64,000 nt of DNA, taken from contig NZ_CP060822.1 in the NCBI RefSeq assembly GCF_014489415.1, positions 124,001 through 188,000 on the forward strand. Direction: 5' to 3'. The notes beneath the pieces are model-generated. The model searched no databases. It had not been told where the DNA came from and was given only the letters and a program-made list of their open reading frames with translations. The position numbers and the translations under genes were made by a program. Of this stretch, positions 18,936 through 28,235 are shown piece by piece (position 1 is the first letter of the stretch; every line of letters starts with the position of its first letter). The DNA comes from Cylindrospermopsis curvispora GIHE-G1 (GTDB taxonomy: Bacteria > Cyanobacteriota > Cyanobacteriia > Cyanobacteriales > Nostocaceae).

Positions 18936-19409
18936 ATGTTAACTATCATCGGATGCGGAAATCTCAATCGTAATGATGACGGTGTGGGGGTAATTATTGC
19001 CCAGAAATTACAGCAATATGTGGCGGAAAATCCCCACCCCCAGGTGAGGATTTTTGATTGTGGTACTGGGGGAATAGAAGTGATGTTTCAAGCTAGAGGA
19101 AGCAAAAAATTAATTATTGTGGATGCTAGTTGCACGAATTCCCAACCTGGTGCTATATTTAGAGTCCCAGGGAAAGAATTGGAAGATCTACCCCAAATTG
19201 GTTATAACCTGCATGATTTCCGTTGGGATCACGCCCTAGCTGCTGGGAGAAAAATCTTTGTGGATGATTTCCCCCAGGATGTGACTGTTTATTTGATTGA
19301 ATCGGAAAATCTGGGTTTTGGCCTAGATTTAAGTCCTGCTGTTAATCACTCCGCCCAATTAGTTTTTGCTGAACTAATTACAATAATTGAGAGTGTCAAC
19401 CTTACTTAG
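18936..19409 (+). CDS. Hydrogenase maturation protease family protein
   Basis: 157 residues. N-terminal GCGNLNRNDDGVGVIIAQKL carries the nickel-binding acidic residue of HyaD/HoxW proteases; a second, IIVDASC, supplies the middle aspartate, and HDFRWDHALAAG the C-terminal histidine. These enzymes clip the C-terminus of [NiFe]-hydrogenase large subunits after metal insertion. Whether it serves an uptake (HupL) or bidirectional (HoxH) enzyme cannot be read here because no hydrogenase gene is in the window. It follows the amidohydrolase by 12 bases. Confidence 0.82.
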   Translation: MLTIIGCGNLNRNDDGVGVIIAQKLQQYVAENPHPQVRIFDCGTGGIEVMFQARGSKKLIIVDASCTNSQPGAIFRVPGKELEDLPQIGYNLHDFRWDHALAAGRKIFVDDFPQDVTVYLIESENLGFGLDLSPAVNHSAQLVFAELITIIESVNLT

Positions 19410-19428
19410 GACTTATAAATCCTGGGTT

Positions 19429-19803
19429 CTACGCCCAATCCCGATAAACAGAGAGTTCATCTACCCTCATTTCAAATGGTATAGCACCAGCATCGGGCGG
19501 ACAAACACGAATTTTGGCACTACTAACCACACTGTAAAGTAAACTGGCCATGGGGACAATTTTTTGCAAAATTCGCCAATTGCTTACTTGGTCTGGACAT
19601 TCAATCACTAAAGTCAAAGCTTTAGTGTCTGTTATCATGTACCAACGACAGTAAGAGAGCAGGTTTTGAATATTCCGGTCACACCCATGATAAAAGTAGC
19701 GACTGATAGAGTGTTCCAGCTGTTGGCGCAGAATAATATCTGCTGAAGTGGCTTGAATGGGGTGTTGGTCATCAGCGTTGAATCCTGACTTTATTCTAAC
19801 CAT
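19429..19803 (-). CDS. Hypothetical protein, 124 aa
   Basis: No family is recognised with certainty. It is a soluble, mixed alpha/beta-looking protein with four cysteines spread along it (positions about 41, 51, 69 and 101), no signal peptide and no membrane segment. It is convergent with the protease gene, 19 bases apart. It looks like a lineage-conserved cyanobacterial protein. Function unknown. Confidence 0.6.
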   Translation of the reverse strand: MVRIKSGFNADDQHPIQATSADIILRQQLEHSISRYFYHGCDRNIQNLLSYCRWYMITDTKALTLVIECPDQVSNWRILQKIVPMASLLYSVVSSAKIRVCPPDAGAIPFEMRVDELSVYRDWA

Positions 19804-19882
19804 TTCCGTTGATTTTCCTATGTTATTTGTCGGTAGTCGTCACATAAAAAACATCCTTATTGGGTTTTAGAAAAGATTGGAC

Positions 19883-20133
19883 TTAATGATTATAATAAGC
19901 ACCAATATGATTACAATCTACTCCCCAATAATTATTGCTGGAGAAATATAGATAACTTCTATATTGAACAGGTATGTAGCAGCTGCTGTTACCTGGGGAT
20001 GCACCACAGCGTAGAGTGAAGATTTTAGTAGGAATGGTCGCCCATCCCGCTTTAATACCTAAACAAGTTTCTCTATCCATAAATGTGCCATGAAATGGAT
20101 AACCTGAAACATCTGATTAGCTTTGGTGATCAT
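19883..20133 (-). pseudogene. Possible frameshifted small cysteine-containing ORF
   Basis: A 65-codon frame from ATG 20080 encodes a Cys/Tyr-rich peptide with cysteines at 6, 25, 34 and 56. The same frame is open for 12 more codons upstream (ending in SGYPFHGTF), until a TAA. In a different frame, ATG 20133 sits behind a strong GGAGG, but stops after 24 codons at 20059. One single-base shift would join the well-initiated start to the long frame. It may be a broken small gene or simply chance. No homolog recognised. Confidence 0.3.
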
Positions 20134-20741
20134 TCCTCCACCACTACGTAACTACCAATAAAACTCTAATTTTCAAATTCTCAATCAGTATTTAGAGGTA
20201 GTTTACCATGGTGAACGATTGATTTTGATGTTGTTGCGTTTAAAGATCTAAAGGTCTGATGAGATACCAACAGCATCAGTATTGAATTTATCTTGGTTAT
20301 CCAATGTACCATGTCGTCCCTGTCTTGAGATTTCCAGCTAGACCTATGATAGACATAACTAACTAAAAAAATGAAATTATTGATACTGTTACCCAGTATA
20401 ATGTTGATGGAAAAGGAAGCATCATTACTCAATTTTAGCCATCAACTTTGTCTATAGCGTTTTGGCTAAAGCCATAATTTCTAAATTCCAACTAGAATTA
20501 TGTTCTGGTTTTCTGCTAAATTTCCTATGGATCAGGATATTTATGTTGAATCCTATGAAAGTTGAACACATAGTTTAAGCCCGGACATGTGCCAATATGT
20601 CCGGGCTTAACACGGCTAATTTGACCCAAACCTGGTAAGATACTCCCATAGCTTGGCTTATCCCCGTTCTAAAGAGACAGGGATTCATTAAAACCGTTTG
20701 TGTATGCTATTTAGGTTGGACTATCTTGCAGGTCATTTCCA
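20134..20741. other. Gene-poor spacer with a perfect 14-bp palindromic hairpin
   Basis: 608 bases without a convincing gene; an 83-codon frame at 20181-20432 (minus) has no family features and is not called. The one strong structure is TTAAGCCCGGACAT (20575-20588) with its exact complement at 20597-20610 and an eight-base loop. It has no T tract on either strand. It lies about 130 bases beyond the end of the CBS-CP12 gene, so it could be a distal 3' structure or a small dispersed palindrome. Confidence 0.5.
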
Positions 20742-21338
20742 TCATGCAACGGTAGCTGGTTTCTTGTCTTCACCAAACATTTCTCGAGCGGACCTACAAG
20801 GTTTTGGCACACCGTAAAAAGTTGCTTCTGCTTCTAATTCATCTACAATATCCCATGCTTCAATTGCTCGTTTAGAATCTGAACCATAGTTAGCAGAAAT
20901 CAACCGAGCTTCAGATACAGCTTTTTGTATCTCTTTACGTAAGAACTTCAATTTTGGTTTATCTACAAAGTTACCCTTTGTGATAATATCAGTAACAGAA
21001 ACAATACCCAATAATTCCCCTTGGATAACTGGTGCACGCCACACACCCGTATTAGCAAATAACCGAGCCACATATTCAACATCCAGGTCAGGATTGACTA
21101 CCACACAAGGTTTAGTCATAATTTCATACACATGAACTGCTTCCGGATCCCTCCCAAAAGCTGCGACCTTACCTACAATATCCATTTCCGTCACCATCCC
21201 ATAAGCATCCCCACTGTGACGAGGTTCAACAACCAAAGAGCGTAGACCTTTGAGTCTCATGAGCTTTACTGCTTCTGCTACGGTTGCAGATCCCCGAATA
21301 GTAGCAACGTCTTGAGTCATAATATGTTTAGCTCTCAT
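20742..21338 (-). CDS. CBS-CP12 fusion protein
   Basis: 198 residues. Two CBS motifs, about 1-60 (MRAKHIMTQDVATIRGSATV) and 70-122 (VYEIMTKPCVVVNPDLDVEY, GIVSVTDIITKG), form an adenylate-binding Bateman module. The end (about 130-190: LRKEIQKAVSEARLI, AIEAWDIVDELEAEATFYG) is a CP12 domain with its AxxWDxVEELxAE core. Only one cysteine (KPCRSAREMF) remains in the C-terminal tail and no N-terminal pair, so the classical disulfide switch that ties GAPDH to PRK is incomplete. CBS-CP12 proteins are known in cyanobacteria and are thought to link energy charge to Calvin-cycle control. The AAGGAG site before ATG 21338 is good. Next to psbA, same strand. Confidence 0.87.
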   Translation of the reverse strand: MRAKHIMTQDVATIRGSATVAEAVKLMRLKGLRSLVVEPRHSGDAYGMVTEMDIVGKVAAFGRDPEAVHVYEIMTKPCVVVNPDLDVEYVARLFANTGVWRAPVIQGELLGIVSVTDIITKGNFVDKPKLKFLRKEIQKAVSEARLISANYGSDSKRAIEAWDIVDELEAEATFYGVPKPCRSAREMFGEDKKPATVA

Positions 21339-21565
21339 AATTCCTGCTCCTTTAGCTGGGTGAGCGAGTCATTGATTAATTTCTAAACTGTGGCCCTTCA
21401 ACTCTTGGTGTTTTTCCCCTTCGTTCATCAGTCCAGTGCTTTCGGAAATAAGATTTGCGCAGACTCTATTGTTCAAGTTTAGGTTCACTGCCAACAATTT
21501 AGCCTACCTATATAGTATCACTCTCCCTCTCATTAAATATGAATCATTTATAAAGATTGAACCGC

Positions 21566-21602
21566 AAAAAAAATGCTCCCCATTTCTGGAGAGCATTTTT
21601 CA
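21566..21602 (-). terminator. Rho-independent terminator of psbA
   Basis: On the minus strand ATGCTCTCC (21596-21588) pairs with GGGGAGCAT (21581-21573), nine pairs with one G-U, six-base loop, then eight Ts (plus-strand A run 21566-21573). It lies 24 bases after the psbA stop. T bases also follow the stem on the plus strand. Confidence 0.88.
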
Positions 21603-21619
21603 ATCAGAATCCTTTGAGA

Positions 21620-22702
21620 TTAACCATTGATTGCAGGAGCAGTCAAAGCAACAGGAGCAACTTCACCAGCAGCTAGGTCTAAGGGGAAGTTGTGAGCATT
21701 GCGCTCGTGCATTACTTCCATACCCAAGTTAGCGCGGTTGATTACATCAGCCCAAGTACCGATTACACGACCTTGAGAGTCAATAATGGATTGGTTGAAG
21801 TTGAATCCGTTCAGGTTGAATGCCATGGTGCTTACACCTAAAGCAGTAAACCAAATACCAACTACTGGCCATGCAGCCAAGAAGAAGTGTAGAGAACGGC
21901 TGTTGTTGAAAGAAGCGTATTGGAATATCAAACGACCAAAGTAGCCATGTGCAGCAACAATGTTATAGGTTTCTTCTTCTTGACCGAACTTGTAACCGTA
22001 GTTTTGAGATTCGGTTTCGGTGGTTTCACGCACCAAGGAAGAGGTTACCAAAGAACCGTGCATTGCAGAGAACAAGCTACCACCAAATACACCAGCCACA
22101 CCTAGCATGTGGAAGGGGTGCATCAAAATGTTGTGCTCAGCTTGGAACACAATCATGAAGTTGAATGTACCGGAAATACCTAAAGGCATACCGTCGGAGA
22201 AGGAACCTTGTCCGATGGGGTAGATCAGGAATACTGCAGTAGCAGAAGCCAAAGGCGCAGAGTAGGCTACACAGATCCAAGGACGCATACCCAAGCGGTA
22301 GGACAATTCCCACTGACGACCTAAGTAGCAAGCGCAACCGATCAGGAAGTGGAAAATCACCAACTGGTAAGGACCACCGTTATATAACCACTCATCTAAG
22401 GAAGCAGCTTCCCATATGGGATAGAAGTGCAAACCAATAGCGTTGGAGGAAGGAACAACTGCACCAGAGATGATGTTGTTTCCGTAAATCAAAGATCCTG
22501 CTACGGGCTCGCGGATACCATCAATATCCACGGGAGGAGCAGCGATGAAAGCGATAATGAAACAGGTGGTTGCAGCCAATAGGGTAGGGATCATTAATAC
22601 TCCGAACCAACCGACATAGATACGGTTTTCGGTGCTGGTGATGAATTCACAGAAACGATCCCATACGCTAGCGTTGGAGCGCTGTTGTAAGGTTGTGGTC
22701 AT
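21620..22702 (-). CDS. psbA: Photosystem II D1 protein
   Basis: 360 residues, the standard D1 precursor length. Conserved segments are complete: five membrane helices, the donor-side region with Tyr161, the QB/herbicide loop ([20 protein letters not shown]) with Ser264 in [10 protein letters not shown], and the manganese-ligand C-terminus [13 protein letters not shown], followed by the 16-residue extension removed by CtpA. Residue 130 is glutamine (GRQWELS), the state of the low-light/standard D1:1 form rather than the stress form with Glu130. Cyanobacteria usually keep several psbA copies; only one is here. The 5' leader holds a hairpin at 22743-22764. It has a strong terminator. Confidence 0.99.
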   Translation of the reverse strand: MTTTLQQRSNASVWDRFCEFITSTENRIYVGWFGVLMIPTLLAATTCFIIAFIAAPPVDIDGIREPVAGSLIYGNNIISGAVVPSSNAIGLHFYPIWEAASLDEWLYNGGPYQLVIFHFLIGCACYLGRQWELSYRLGMRPWICVAYSAPLASATAVFLIYPIGQGSFSDGMPLGISGTFNFMIVFQAEHNILMHPFHMLGVAGVFGGSLFSAMHGSLVTSSLVRETTETESQNYGYKFGQEEETYNIVAAHGYFGRLIFQYASFNNSRSLHFFLAAWPVVGIWFTALGVSTMAFNLNGFNFNQSIIDSQGRVIGTWADVINRANLGMEVMHERNAHNFPLDLAAGEVAPVALTAPAING

Positions 22703-22742
22703 TTTTTATGATTGCTTTATGAGCTTTATGATTATGATAATT

Positions 22743-22820
22743 AAGTAGGCGGTTATTCCTACTTGACATACCACTTTAAAGGATAGGTCTATTATTGTAA
22801 AGGGGTTTGTTATTAGTAAA
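22743..22820 (-). promoter_or_regulatory. psbA leader: putative promoter and 5' UTR hairpin
   Basis: On the minus strand AAGTAGG and CCTACTT (22764-22758 and 22749-22743) form a perfect seven-pair hairpin with an eight-base loop, 41 bases before the psbA start. Upstream, TACAAT (22799-22794) with TTTACT (22820-22815) at 15-base spacing is a possible sigma-70-type promoter that would give an approximately 85-base leader. The hairpin is seen directly; the promoter is a guess. Confidence 0.4.
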
Positions 22821-22955
22821 TCTGATAACATTTCCTGATTATGATAAGTTTATCAAATAGTTTTGGAATACAAACCTCCCACGAGGAGTAACCCCCAGAT
22901 TGATGTCCTACTTTTTCTATTAGCACGGGGATGGATCCGGCGATTTTGGGCTTTT

Positions 22956-23306
22956 TCAACCCGGAGGCCAGGACAAGGATCTTCCCCCTAGGATATGTAT
23001 GTGCAGGTGATAGACTGTTTGTCCTCCGTCCTGTCCTGTATTCATAACTACGCGATAACCCTGTTCAAGACCCGCTATTTGGGCAACTTTTTGTACGGTT
23101 AATAATAAGTGTCCTAACAACAGCTGGTCTTCTGCTTGTGCAGTAGCTAGATTGACTATGGGTTTCTTGGGTATGACCAGAATGTGAGTAGGTGCTTGGG
23201 GGTTAACATCTGTAAATGCTAAAGCCAATTCATCCTCATAAACTATGTTGGCGGGTATTTCCCGACGGATGATTTTACCGAAAATGGTGTCTGGAGTTAA
23301 AGTCAT
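22956..23306 (-). CDS. HIT family nucleotide-binding protein
   Basis: 116 residues. The histidine triad is [10 protein letters not shown] near residue 99, with the conserved N-terminal [19 protein letters not shown] and the ILVIPKKPI strand. It belongs to the Hint-like branch of HIT hydrolases, which split AMP from purine nucleoside phosphoramidates; physiological substrates are uncertain. It is cytosolic. It stands 254 bases upstream of psbA on the same strand and divergent from the yifB gene. Confidence 0.93.
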   Translation of the reverse strand: MTLTPDTIFGKIIRREIPANIVYEDELALAFTDVNPQAPTHILVIPKKPIVNLATAQAEDQLLLGHLLLTVQKVAQIAGLEQGYRVVMNTGQDGGQTVYHLHIHILGGRSLSWPPG

Positions 23307-23453
23307 GAAGAATTGCTGTTAAATATTGCTAAAGTGGTTTGTCTGTAAATTTTAGGACAAATCTGGCCATCTCAAAAGTAGTTTTAGAGTAGTTTTGCGT
23401 AATTTCCCCAATGGCAATCTGGGAAAAAATCTGCTTTTATAAAGTGGAGTGAT

Positions 23454-25013
23454 ATGAAAATTTCTTCCTATAAGGAAATGCTATCTAGAGTCTGGAGTGC
23501 ATCCATTATTGGTATAGATGCTGTGAAAGTAGGCGTAGAAGTGGACATTTCTGGTGGAGGATTACCAGGAATTATCATTTTAGGTTTACCTGATTCAGCA
23601 ATTCAAGAGTCTAAGGAAAGGGTAAAAGCAACCTTGAGAAATGCGGGTTTTAACGTTCCTGTACGTAAGATAGTGATTAATCTGACTCCTGCAGATCTCA
23701 GGAAAGAGGGACCTGCTTTCGACGTACCTATTAGTATAGGAATTTTGGCCGCATCGGAACAGGTCAATCCTGATTTGTTGGGAGAATTTTTGTTTTTGGG
23801 TGAGGTTTCCCTAGATGGTACACTCCTACCTGTTACAGGGGTTCTACCCATTGCAGCTGCTGCTGAAAAATTGGGGATTAGCAGTTTAGTAGTACCCATG
23901 GAAAATACTCAAGAAGCAGCAGTAGTAGAGGGTTTAAATGTTTACGGTTGTACTAACATTTTACAAGTGGTGGATTTATTAAATAACATCAACAACTACC
24001 ATAAGGTAAGTTTAAAAACCACCCAGGAAAGTCTCTTATCTACATCTTCTAACTCGGCGGATTTGCAGGATGTTAAGGGTCAATCCCACGCCCGGAGAGC
24101 ATTAGAAATCGCCGCTGCAGGGGGACACAATTTGATTTTTGTCGGTCCCCCCGGGAGTGGAAAAACAATGTTAGCCAGACGCTTACCGGGGATTTTGCCA
24201 CCATTAGAATTTTCTGAGTCTTTGGAGGTAACTCGCATTCATTCTGTTGCTGGTTTATTGAAAAACCGTGGTTCATTAGTGCGCGAGCGTCCTTTTCGCA
24301 GTCCCCACCACTCCGCTTCCGGTCCATCCCTAGTTGGAGGTGGCAGTTTTCCTCGTCCCGGAGAAATTTCATTATCCCATAGAGGTGTGCTTTTTTTAGA
24401 TGAATTAACAGAATTTAAAAGGGATGTTTTGGAATTTTTGAGACAACCTTTAGAAGATGGATATGTAACTATTTCTCGTACTCGTCAATCAGTAGTTTTT
24501 CCAGCACAATTTACTTTGGTTGCTAGTACCAATCCCTGTCCTTGTGGATATTATGGTGATGCAGTCCAACCATGCACTTGCTCCCCCCGACAACGAGAAC
24601 AATATTGGGCAAAGTTATCGGGTCCATTAATGGATAGAATTGACTTACAGGTAGCAGTAAACCGGTTAAAACCAGAGGAAATTACCCGCGACACCACCGG
24701 AGAATCCTCCAAAACCGTCAGAGAAAGAGTGCAAAAGGTCAGAGCTATTGCTAATCTTAGGTTTAAGTCGGAACCCCATGTTAAATGCAATGCTCAAATG
24801 CAAAGTCGTCATCTACAAAAATGGTGCAAATTAGATGGTACAAGTCTTAAACTCTTAGAAAATGCAATTACACGACTAGGACTTTCCGCACGAGCAAGTG
24901 ATCGCATTCTTAAAGTAGCACGGACTATTGCGGATTTGGTAGATGAGGAAAACTTAAAGTCTCAACATGTAGCAGAGGCTATTCAATATAGAACTATAGA
25001 TAGAATCCAGTAG
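23454..25013 (+). CDS. YifB/ComM family Mg-chelatase-like AAA+ ATPase
   Basis: 519 residues. The N-terminal ChlI-like domain (GIDAVKVGVEVDISGGGLPG, IVINLTPADLRKEGPAFDVP) is about 15-190. The AAA+ core has Walker A GPPGSGKTMLARRLPGILPP near 225, and Walker B GVLFLDELTEF near 310. A Cys cluster (NPCPCGYYGD, PCTCSPRQREQY) is typical of the family. The C-terminal lid has ISRTRQSV and AEAIQYRTIDR. ComM is a helicase that helps integrate DNA in natural transformation, and many cyanobacteria are transformable, but the role here is inferred. An ATG eight residues in (MLSRVWS, 23478) is an equally good start. Confidence 0.95.
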   Translation: MKISSYKEMLSRVWSASIIGIDAVKVGVEVDISGGGLPGIIILGLPDSAIQESKERVKATLRNAGFNVPVRKIVINLTPADLRKEGPAFDVPISIGILAASEQVNPDLLGEFLFLGEVSLDGTLLPVTGVLPIAAAAEKLGISSLVVPMENTQEAAVVEGLNVYGCTNILQVVDLLNNINNYHKVSLKTTQESLLSTSSNSADLQDVKGQSHARRALEIAAAGGHNLIFVGPPGSGKTMLARRLPGILPPLEFSESLEVTRIHSVAGLLKNRGSLVRERPFRSPHHSASGPSLVGGGSFPRPGEISLSHRGVLFLDELTEFKRDVLEFLRQPLEDGYVTISRTRQSVVFPAQFTLVASTNPCPCGYYGDAVQPCTCSPRQREQYWAKLSGPLMDRIDLQVAVNRLKPEEITRDTTGESSKTVRERVQKVRAIANLRFKSEPHVKCNAQMQSRHLQKWCKLDGTSLKLLENAITRLGLSARASDRILKVARTIADLVDEENLKSQHVAEAIQYRTIDRIQ

Positions 25014-25041
25014 AGAGTTGCAATAGATTTTTATTTTTTTA

Positions 25042-25695
25042 TTAAAGTTTTTTAGCACATACATCAACTAAATCGCAACTTTTACAACTGGGAGATCTAG
25101 CTTTACAAACCGCACGACCATGATATATTAATCTGATTGACCAGTTTTCCCATTCTGGTTGGGGTAGTAGCTCCATTAAATCTTTCTCTATGCTAATTGG
25201 TTCGGTACTTTCTGTTAAACCTAACCGTTGACTCAATCTTTTAACGTGGGTATCCACTGTCACCCCCCCATTAATACCATAAGCATGAGCTAAGACCACA
25301 TTTGCCGTTTTTCTTGCTACCCCGGGTAGTTTTAATAGATCCTCCATCTTATTTGGAACAATTGAGTTAAAATCACTCACTATCATCGTACACGCAGATT
25401 TAATGTTCTTAGCTTTGTTGCGATAAAACCCAGTAGAATGCACTAATTTCTCCAATTCTAATACATCTGCTTCTGCTAAACTTTGGACATCGGGAAAGCG
25501 ACCAAATAAATCTGGGGTTACTTTATTAACTCTTTCATCCGTGCATTGTGCGGAAAGAATAGTGGCCACCAAAAGTTGGACTGGGGTTTGATAGTTTAGA
25601 GAACAGGTTGCATCAGGATAAAGACGATAAAGACGAGAGAGAATTTCTAAAGCTAGTCCCCTTTTAGATAGTTTGGAGATTTTTTTATTACCCAT
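25042..25695 (-). CDS. nth: Endonuclease III
   Basis: 217 residues. The helix-hairpin-helix LLKLPGVARKTANVVL contains the catalytic lysine, VTVDTHVKRLSQRLGL the catalytic aspartate, and the C-terminal C-x6-C-x2-C-x5-C ligands a [4Fe-4S] cluster (CKARSPSCKSCDLVDVC). It is a glycosylase/AP lyase that removes oxidised pyrimidines in base-excision repair. Convergent with yifB, 28 bases apart. Start ATG 25695. Confidence 0.97.
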   Translation of the reverse strand: MGNKKISKLSKRGLALEILSRLYRLYPDATCSLNYQTPVQLLVATILSAQCTDERVNKVTPDLFGRFPDVQSLAEADVLELEKLVHSTGFYRNKAKNIKSACTMIVSDFNSIVPNKMEDLLKLPGVARKTANVVLAHAYGINGGVTVDTHVKRLSQRLGLTESTEPISIEKDLMELLPQPEWENWSIRLIYHGRAVCKARSPSCKSCDLVDVCAKKL

Positions 25696-25766
25696 GGAGA
25701 CCCAGGATCTGATGATTTTAACATTGCGACTAACCGGTACTTATCCGATTAGTCGGTGATTTGGAA

Positions 25767-26861
25767 TTACATTTTCTGAAATATTTGTTGGATAAAGCTT
25801 AACTGGAGAGTTTCTTTAAAAATCAAGAAAATTCCCAGTCCTAGTAACACCACTAATCCAGTTTGCATAACCCCCTCTTGAATTTTCATAGGTAGGGGTT
25901 TACCAAATAGACCTTCAATCAACAGAAAAAACAATTGTCCACCGTCCAAAGCTGGTAATGGTAAAATGTTGATAACTGCTAAGTTAATACTAATTATAGC
26001 TGCAAATGACAGGAGATTTGCACTATTATCTGCTGCTAATTTAGCACCAATTTTGACAATATTGACCGGACCCGACACCTGACTGGCGGTTTGTTGAAAG
26101 TTAGTGATTAGTTGTCCAAATCCTTTAATTGTGCCCACAAATAACTGCTGGAATCTCTCTCCTGCAACGGTAAAAATCTGCATGGGATTTTGGGGACGCT
26201 CGTAAACAGCTTTACCATTGGGCGCAAGTTCCACACCTACCAATCCTTTCCCTTCTGGATTTTCCCCAGGGGTGATTTGTAGGGTAATTTCCCGGTCTTG
26301 ACGTTGGAGTTGCAAATCAATTGGTTGACCGGGATGGTTTTGAATTTCCTGTGTTAGATATAAGGTGGAATCTTTACCAGCTACTAATTCACGTCCACTA
26401 ACGCTAAGAACAATATCACCTTCTCTAATACCAGCCTGGTAAGCTATTGATTGCTCGTTAATTGGTTTGATTAAAACTCCAGGTTGATATTGAAATTCCT
26501 TTGGTATACCTACAACACCTAACTGCAAGGCAAGGACTAAATAAGCAAACACCAGATTTGCCATCACGCCAGCACTAATGACAATTGCTCGATCTAGAAT
26601 AGGACGATTTCGCAATAGGTTGGGATCATTAGGGGGAATTGTGCTATCAGGATCATCATCGGGGAAACCCACAAAACCACCCAGGGGGAAAGCACGAATT
26701 GTGTATTCCGTTTGTGATCCTTGATATTTCAACAAAATAGGACCAAAACCCAGGGAAAAACGGTTGGCATAAATCCCTTGGGATCTAGCTGCTATAAAAT
26801 GTCCCAACTCATGTACTAAGATAAGGGTCGCCAAAACTGCTATCGCTGCTAAAACTGACAT
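25767..26861 (-). CDS. rseP: Site-2 (RIP) metalloprotease, RseP family
   Basis: 364 residues. Zinc site HELGHFIAAR is near residue 17 within the first membrane helix, and the third ligand is in NILPLPALDGGQ near 297. One PDZ domain lies between (about 120-200, GIREGDIVLSVSGREL). Four membrane helices are visible. RseP-type proteases cut membrane-bound anti-sigma factors and clear signal peptides. The substrate here is unknown. It is 71 bases upstream of nth. Confidence 0.93.
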   Translation of the reverse strand: MSVLAAIAVLATLILVHELGHFIAARSQGIYANRFSLGFGPILLKYQGSQTEYTIRAFPLGGFVGFPDDDPDSTIPPNDPNLLRNRPILDRAIVISAGVMANLVFAYLVLALQLGVVGIPKEFQYQPGVLIKPINEQSIAYQAGIREGDIVLSVSGRELVAGKDSTLYLTQEIQNHPGQPIDLQLQRQDREITLQITPGENPEGKGLVGVELAPNGKAVYERPQNPMQIFTVAGERFQQLFVGTIKGFGQLITNFQQTASQVSGPVNIVKIGAKLAADNSANLLSFAAIISINLAVINILPLPALDGGQLFFLLIEGLFGKPLPMKIQEGVMQTGLVVLLGLGIFLIFKETLQLSFIQQIFQKM

Positions 26862-26971
26862 AGAGCAAATTAGTCAACATACTGAAAATATATATCCTAA
26901 TTCTAGTTGGATTTTATTCCAGTTTGGGAATTTCTCAAGAAACAGGGCGGGTTTACCCTACTGGCCCCGAT

Positions 26972-27934
26972 CTAACCTATTCCAACTAGTTCTCCATCAT
27001 TCCATTCCAGGGTATCACCAATGCTCTGACCATTGTGATAAGCTGCCAATAGTATTTCACTAGTCTTACCATAGGATATGTTTCCCGTGCAATCTAGGGC
27101 GATCGCACCTAAATCTCTTTGGTTTTTACTGGCTTCGGTAAAGGAACGCCACATCGCTTCCTTTAAAGACATCCCATCGCTAACACGAACCGCAATTTTG
27201 GCAGCTAAACACTCGTCAATGATATCTTCTCCAATACCTGTACAACTTATTGCTGCGTATCTGGTAGCATAGTTACCTGCTGGCATAGCAGAATCACTGA
27301 CTCTACCAATGCGTTCAAAGCCTTTACCACCAGTAGAAGTGCCTGCAGCCAATTGCCCAAAGGTATCTAAGGCTACTACGCCAATGGTTCCCCTCCCAGC
27401 TTCAGGATCTGGGGTTTCCGGTTCGGCAACTACTCCAGCCATAGTTCTCTTAAATTTGTCTTCTCTTTCTTGTATCCATTCTTTGAGTCGTAAATCTGTC
27501 AAGGCACTATAACTAGGAACTTGTAACTCTCGTGCTAACTCCAGGGAACCATGATCGGACAATACCCGGTCAGGAGATTGTTGTAGAAATAGGGCCATTT
27601 CAATGGGGTTTTTCACCCGAGAAACGTTAATTACTCCACTAAATTTGCCAGATGTGCCATCCATAAAAGAAGCACTCATGCGAATTTGACCATCGGACTG
27701 CAGGACTGAACCTGTGCCAGCATTAAAACGGGGATCGTCTTCCAGGAGTTGACAACCCCTAACTACTGCTTCGCTGGCAGATACACCAGAGAGTAGCATT
27801 GAGTATACATCTTCTATGACGTTATGGAGCGATCGCCTGACAGCGGCTAATCCCCCTTTGCTTTGGAGGGAACTACCCGCTCCACCATGGATAATCAGTT
27901 TAGGCTGTACTTGAGTTTGTGTTGATGAAGTCAT
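26972..27934 (-). CDS. Isoaspartyl peptidase / L-asparaginase (Ntn-hydrolase)
   Basis: 320 residues. Plant-type asparaginase motifs: IIHGGAGS near residue 14, GCQLLEDDPRFNAGTGSVL near 60, and GRGTIGVVALD near 180, where the precursor cleaves itself before the nucleophile threonine. It hydrolyses isoaspartyl dipeptides and asparagine; with cyanophycin-storing cyanobacteria it can finish breakdown of beta-Asp-Arg dipeptides. ATG 27934. An HIP1 octamer lies near its end. No operon partner is evident. Confidence 0.94.
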   Translation of the reverse strand: MTSSTQTQVQPKLIIHGGAGSSLQSKGGLAAVRRSLHNVIEDVYSMLLSGVSASEAVVRGCQLLEDDPRFNAGTGSVLQSDGQIRMSASFMDGTSGKFSGVINVSRVKNPIEMALFLQQSPDRVLSDHGSLELARELQVPSYSALTDLRLKEWIQEREDKFKRTMAGVVAEPETPDPEAGRGTIGVVALDTFGQLAAGTSTGGKGFERIGRVSDSAMPAGNYATRYAAISCTGIGEDIIDECLAAKIAVRVSDGMSLKEAMWRSFTEASKNQRDLGAIALDCTGNISYGKTSEILLAAYHNGQSIGDTLEWNDGELVGIG

Positions 27935-27978
27935 TTATTAGTTTAACTATGTATGTATTTAAGTAAGATGGTTAACTT

Positions 27979-28131
27979 TCACTTAGCTTGAGAACGACGC
28001 CGACGACAACGTTCCGAACAGTATTTCACATCATCCCAACAATCTTGCCATTTTTTCCTCCAAGTGAAGGGAAGTTGGCACACAGGGCAAATTTTTTCCG
28101 GTAGGTTAGACTTAGAAAGTTTACGCCCCAT
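27979..28131 (-). CDS. Small DUF2256 zinc-finger-like protein
   Basis: 50 residues, found by reading the minus strand. It has two cysteine pairs, CPVCQLPFTWRKKW and CSERCRRRRSQ, with the conserved WRKKWxxxW, which is diagnostic of DUF2256. A basic C-terminus suggests nucleic-acid contact, but no function is known. It is 44 bases upstream of the asparaginase gene on the same strand. ATG 28131. Confidence 0.88.
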   Translation of the reverse strand: MGRKLSKSNLPEKICPVCQLPFTWRKKWQDCWDDVKYCSERCRRRRSQAK

Positions 28132-28235
28132 AGATTAATTTATGGTATGTGGTGGTTTTTGGTATTTTAGTGTATTTTAGTAATGGCAAAATTTTACCAT
28201 CAACCTTATTCTTAACTAGCGTATTATAACCTAAA

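Noticed and set aside
20181-20432. 83-codon minus-strand frame in the gene-poor region
   Set aside because: Atypical composition, weak initiation and no recognisable domain.
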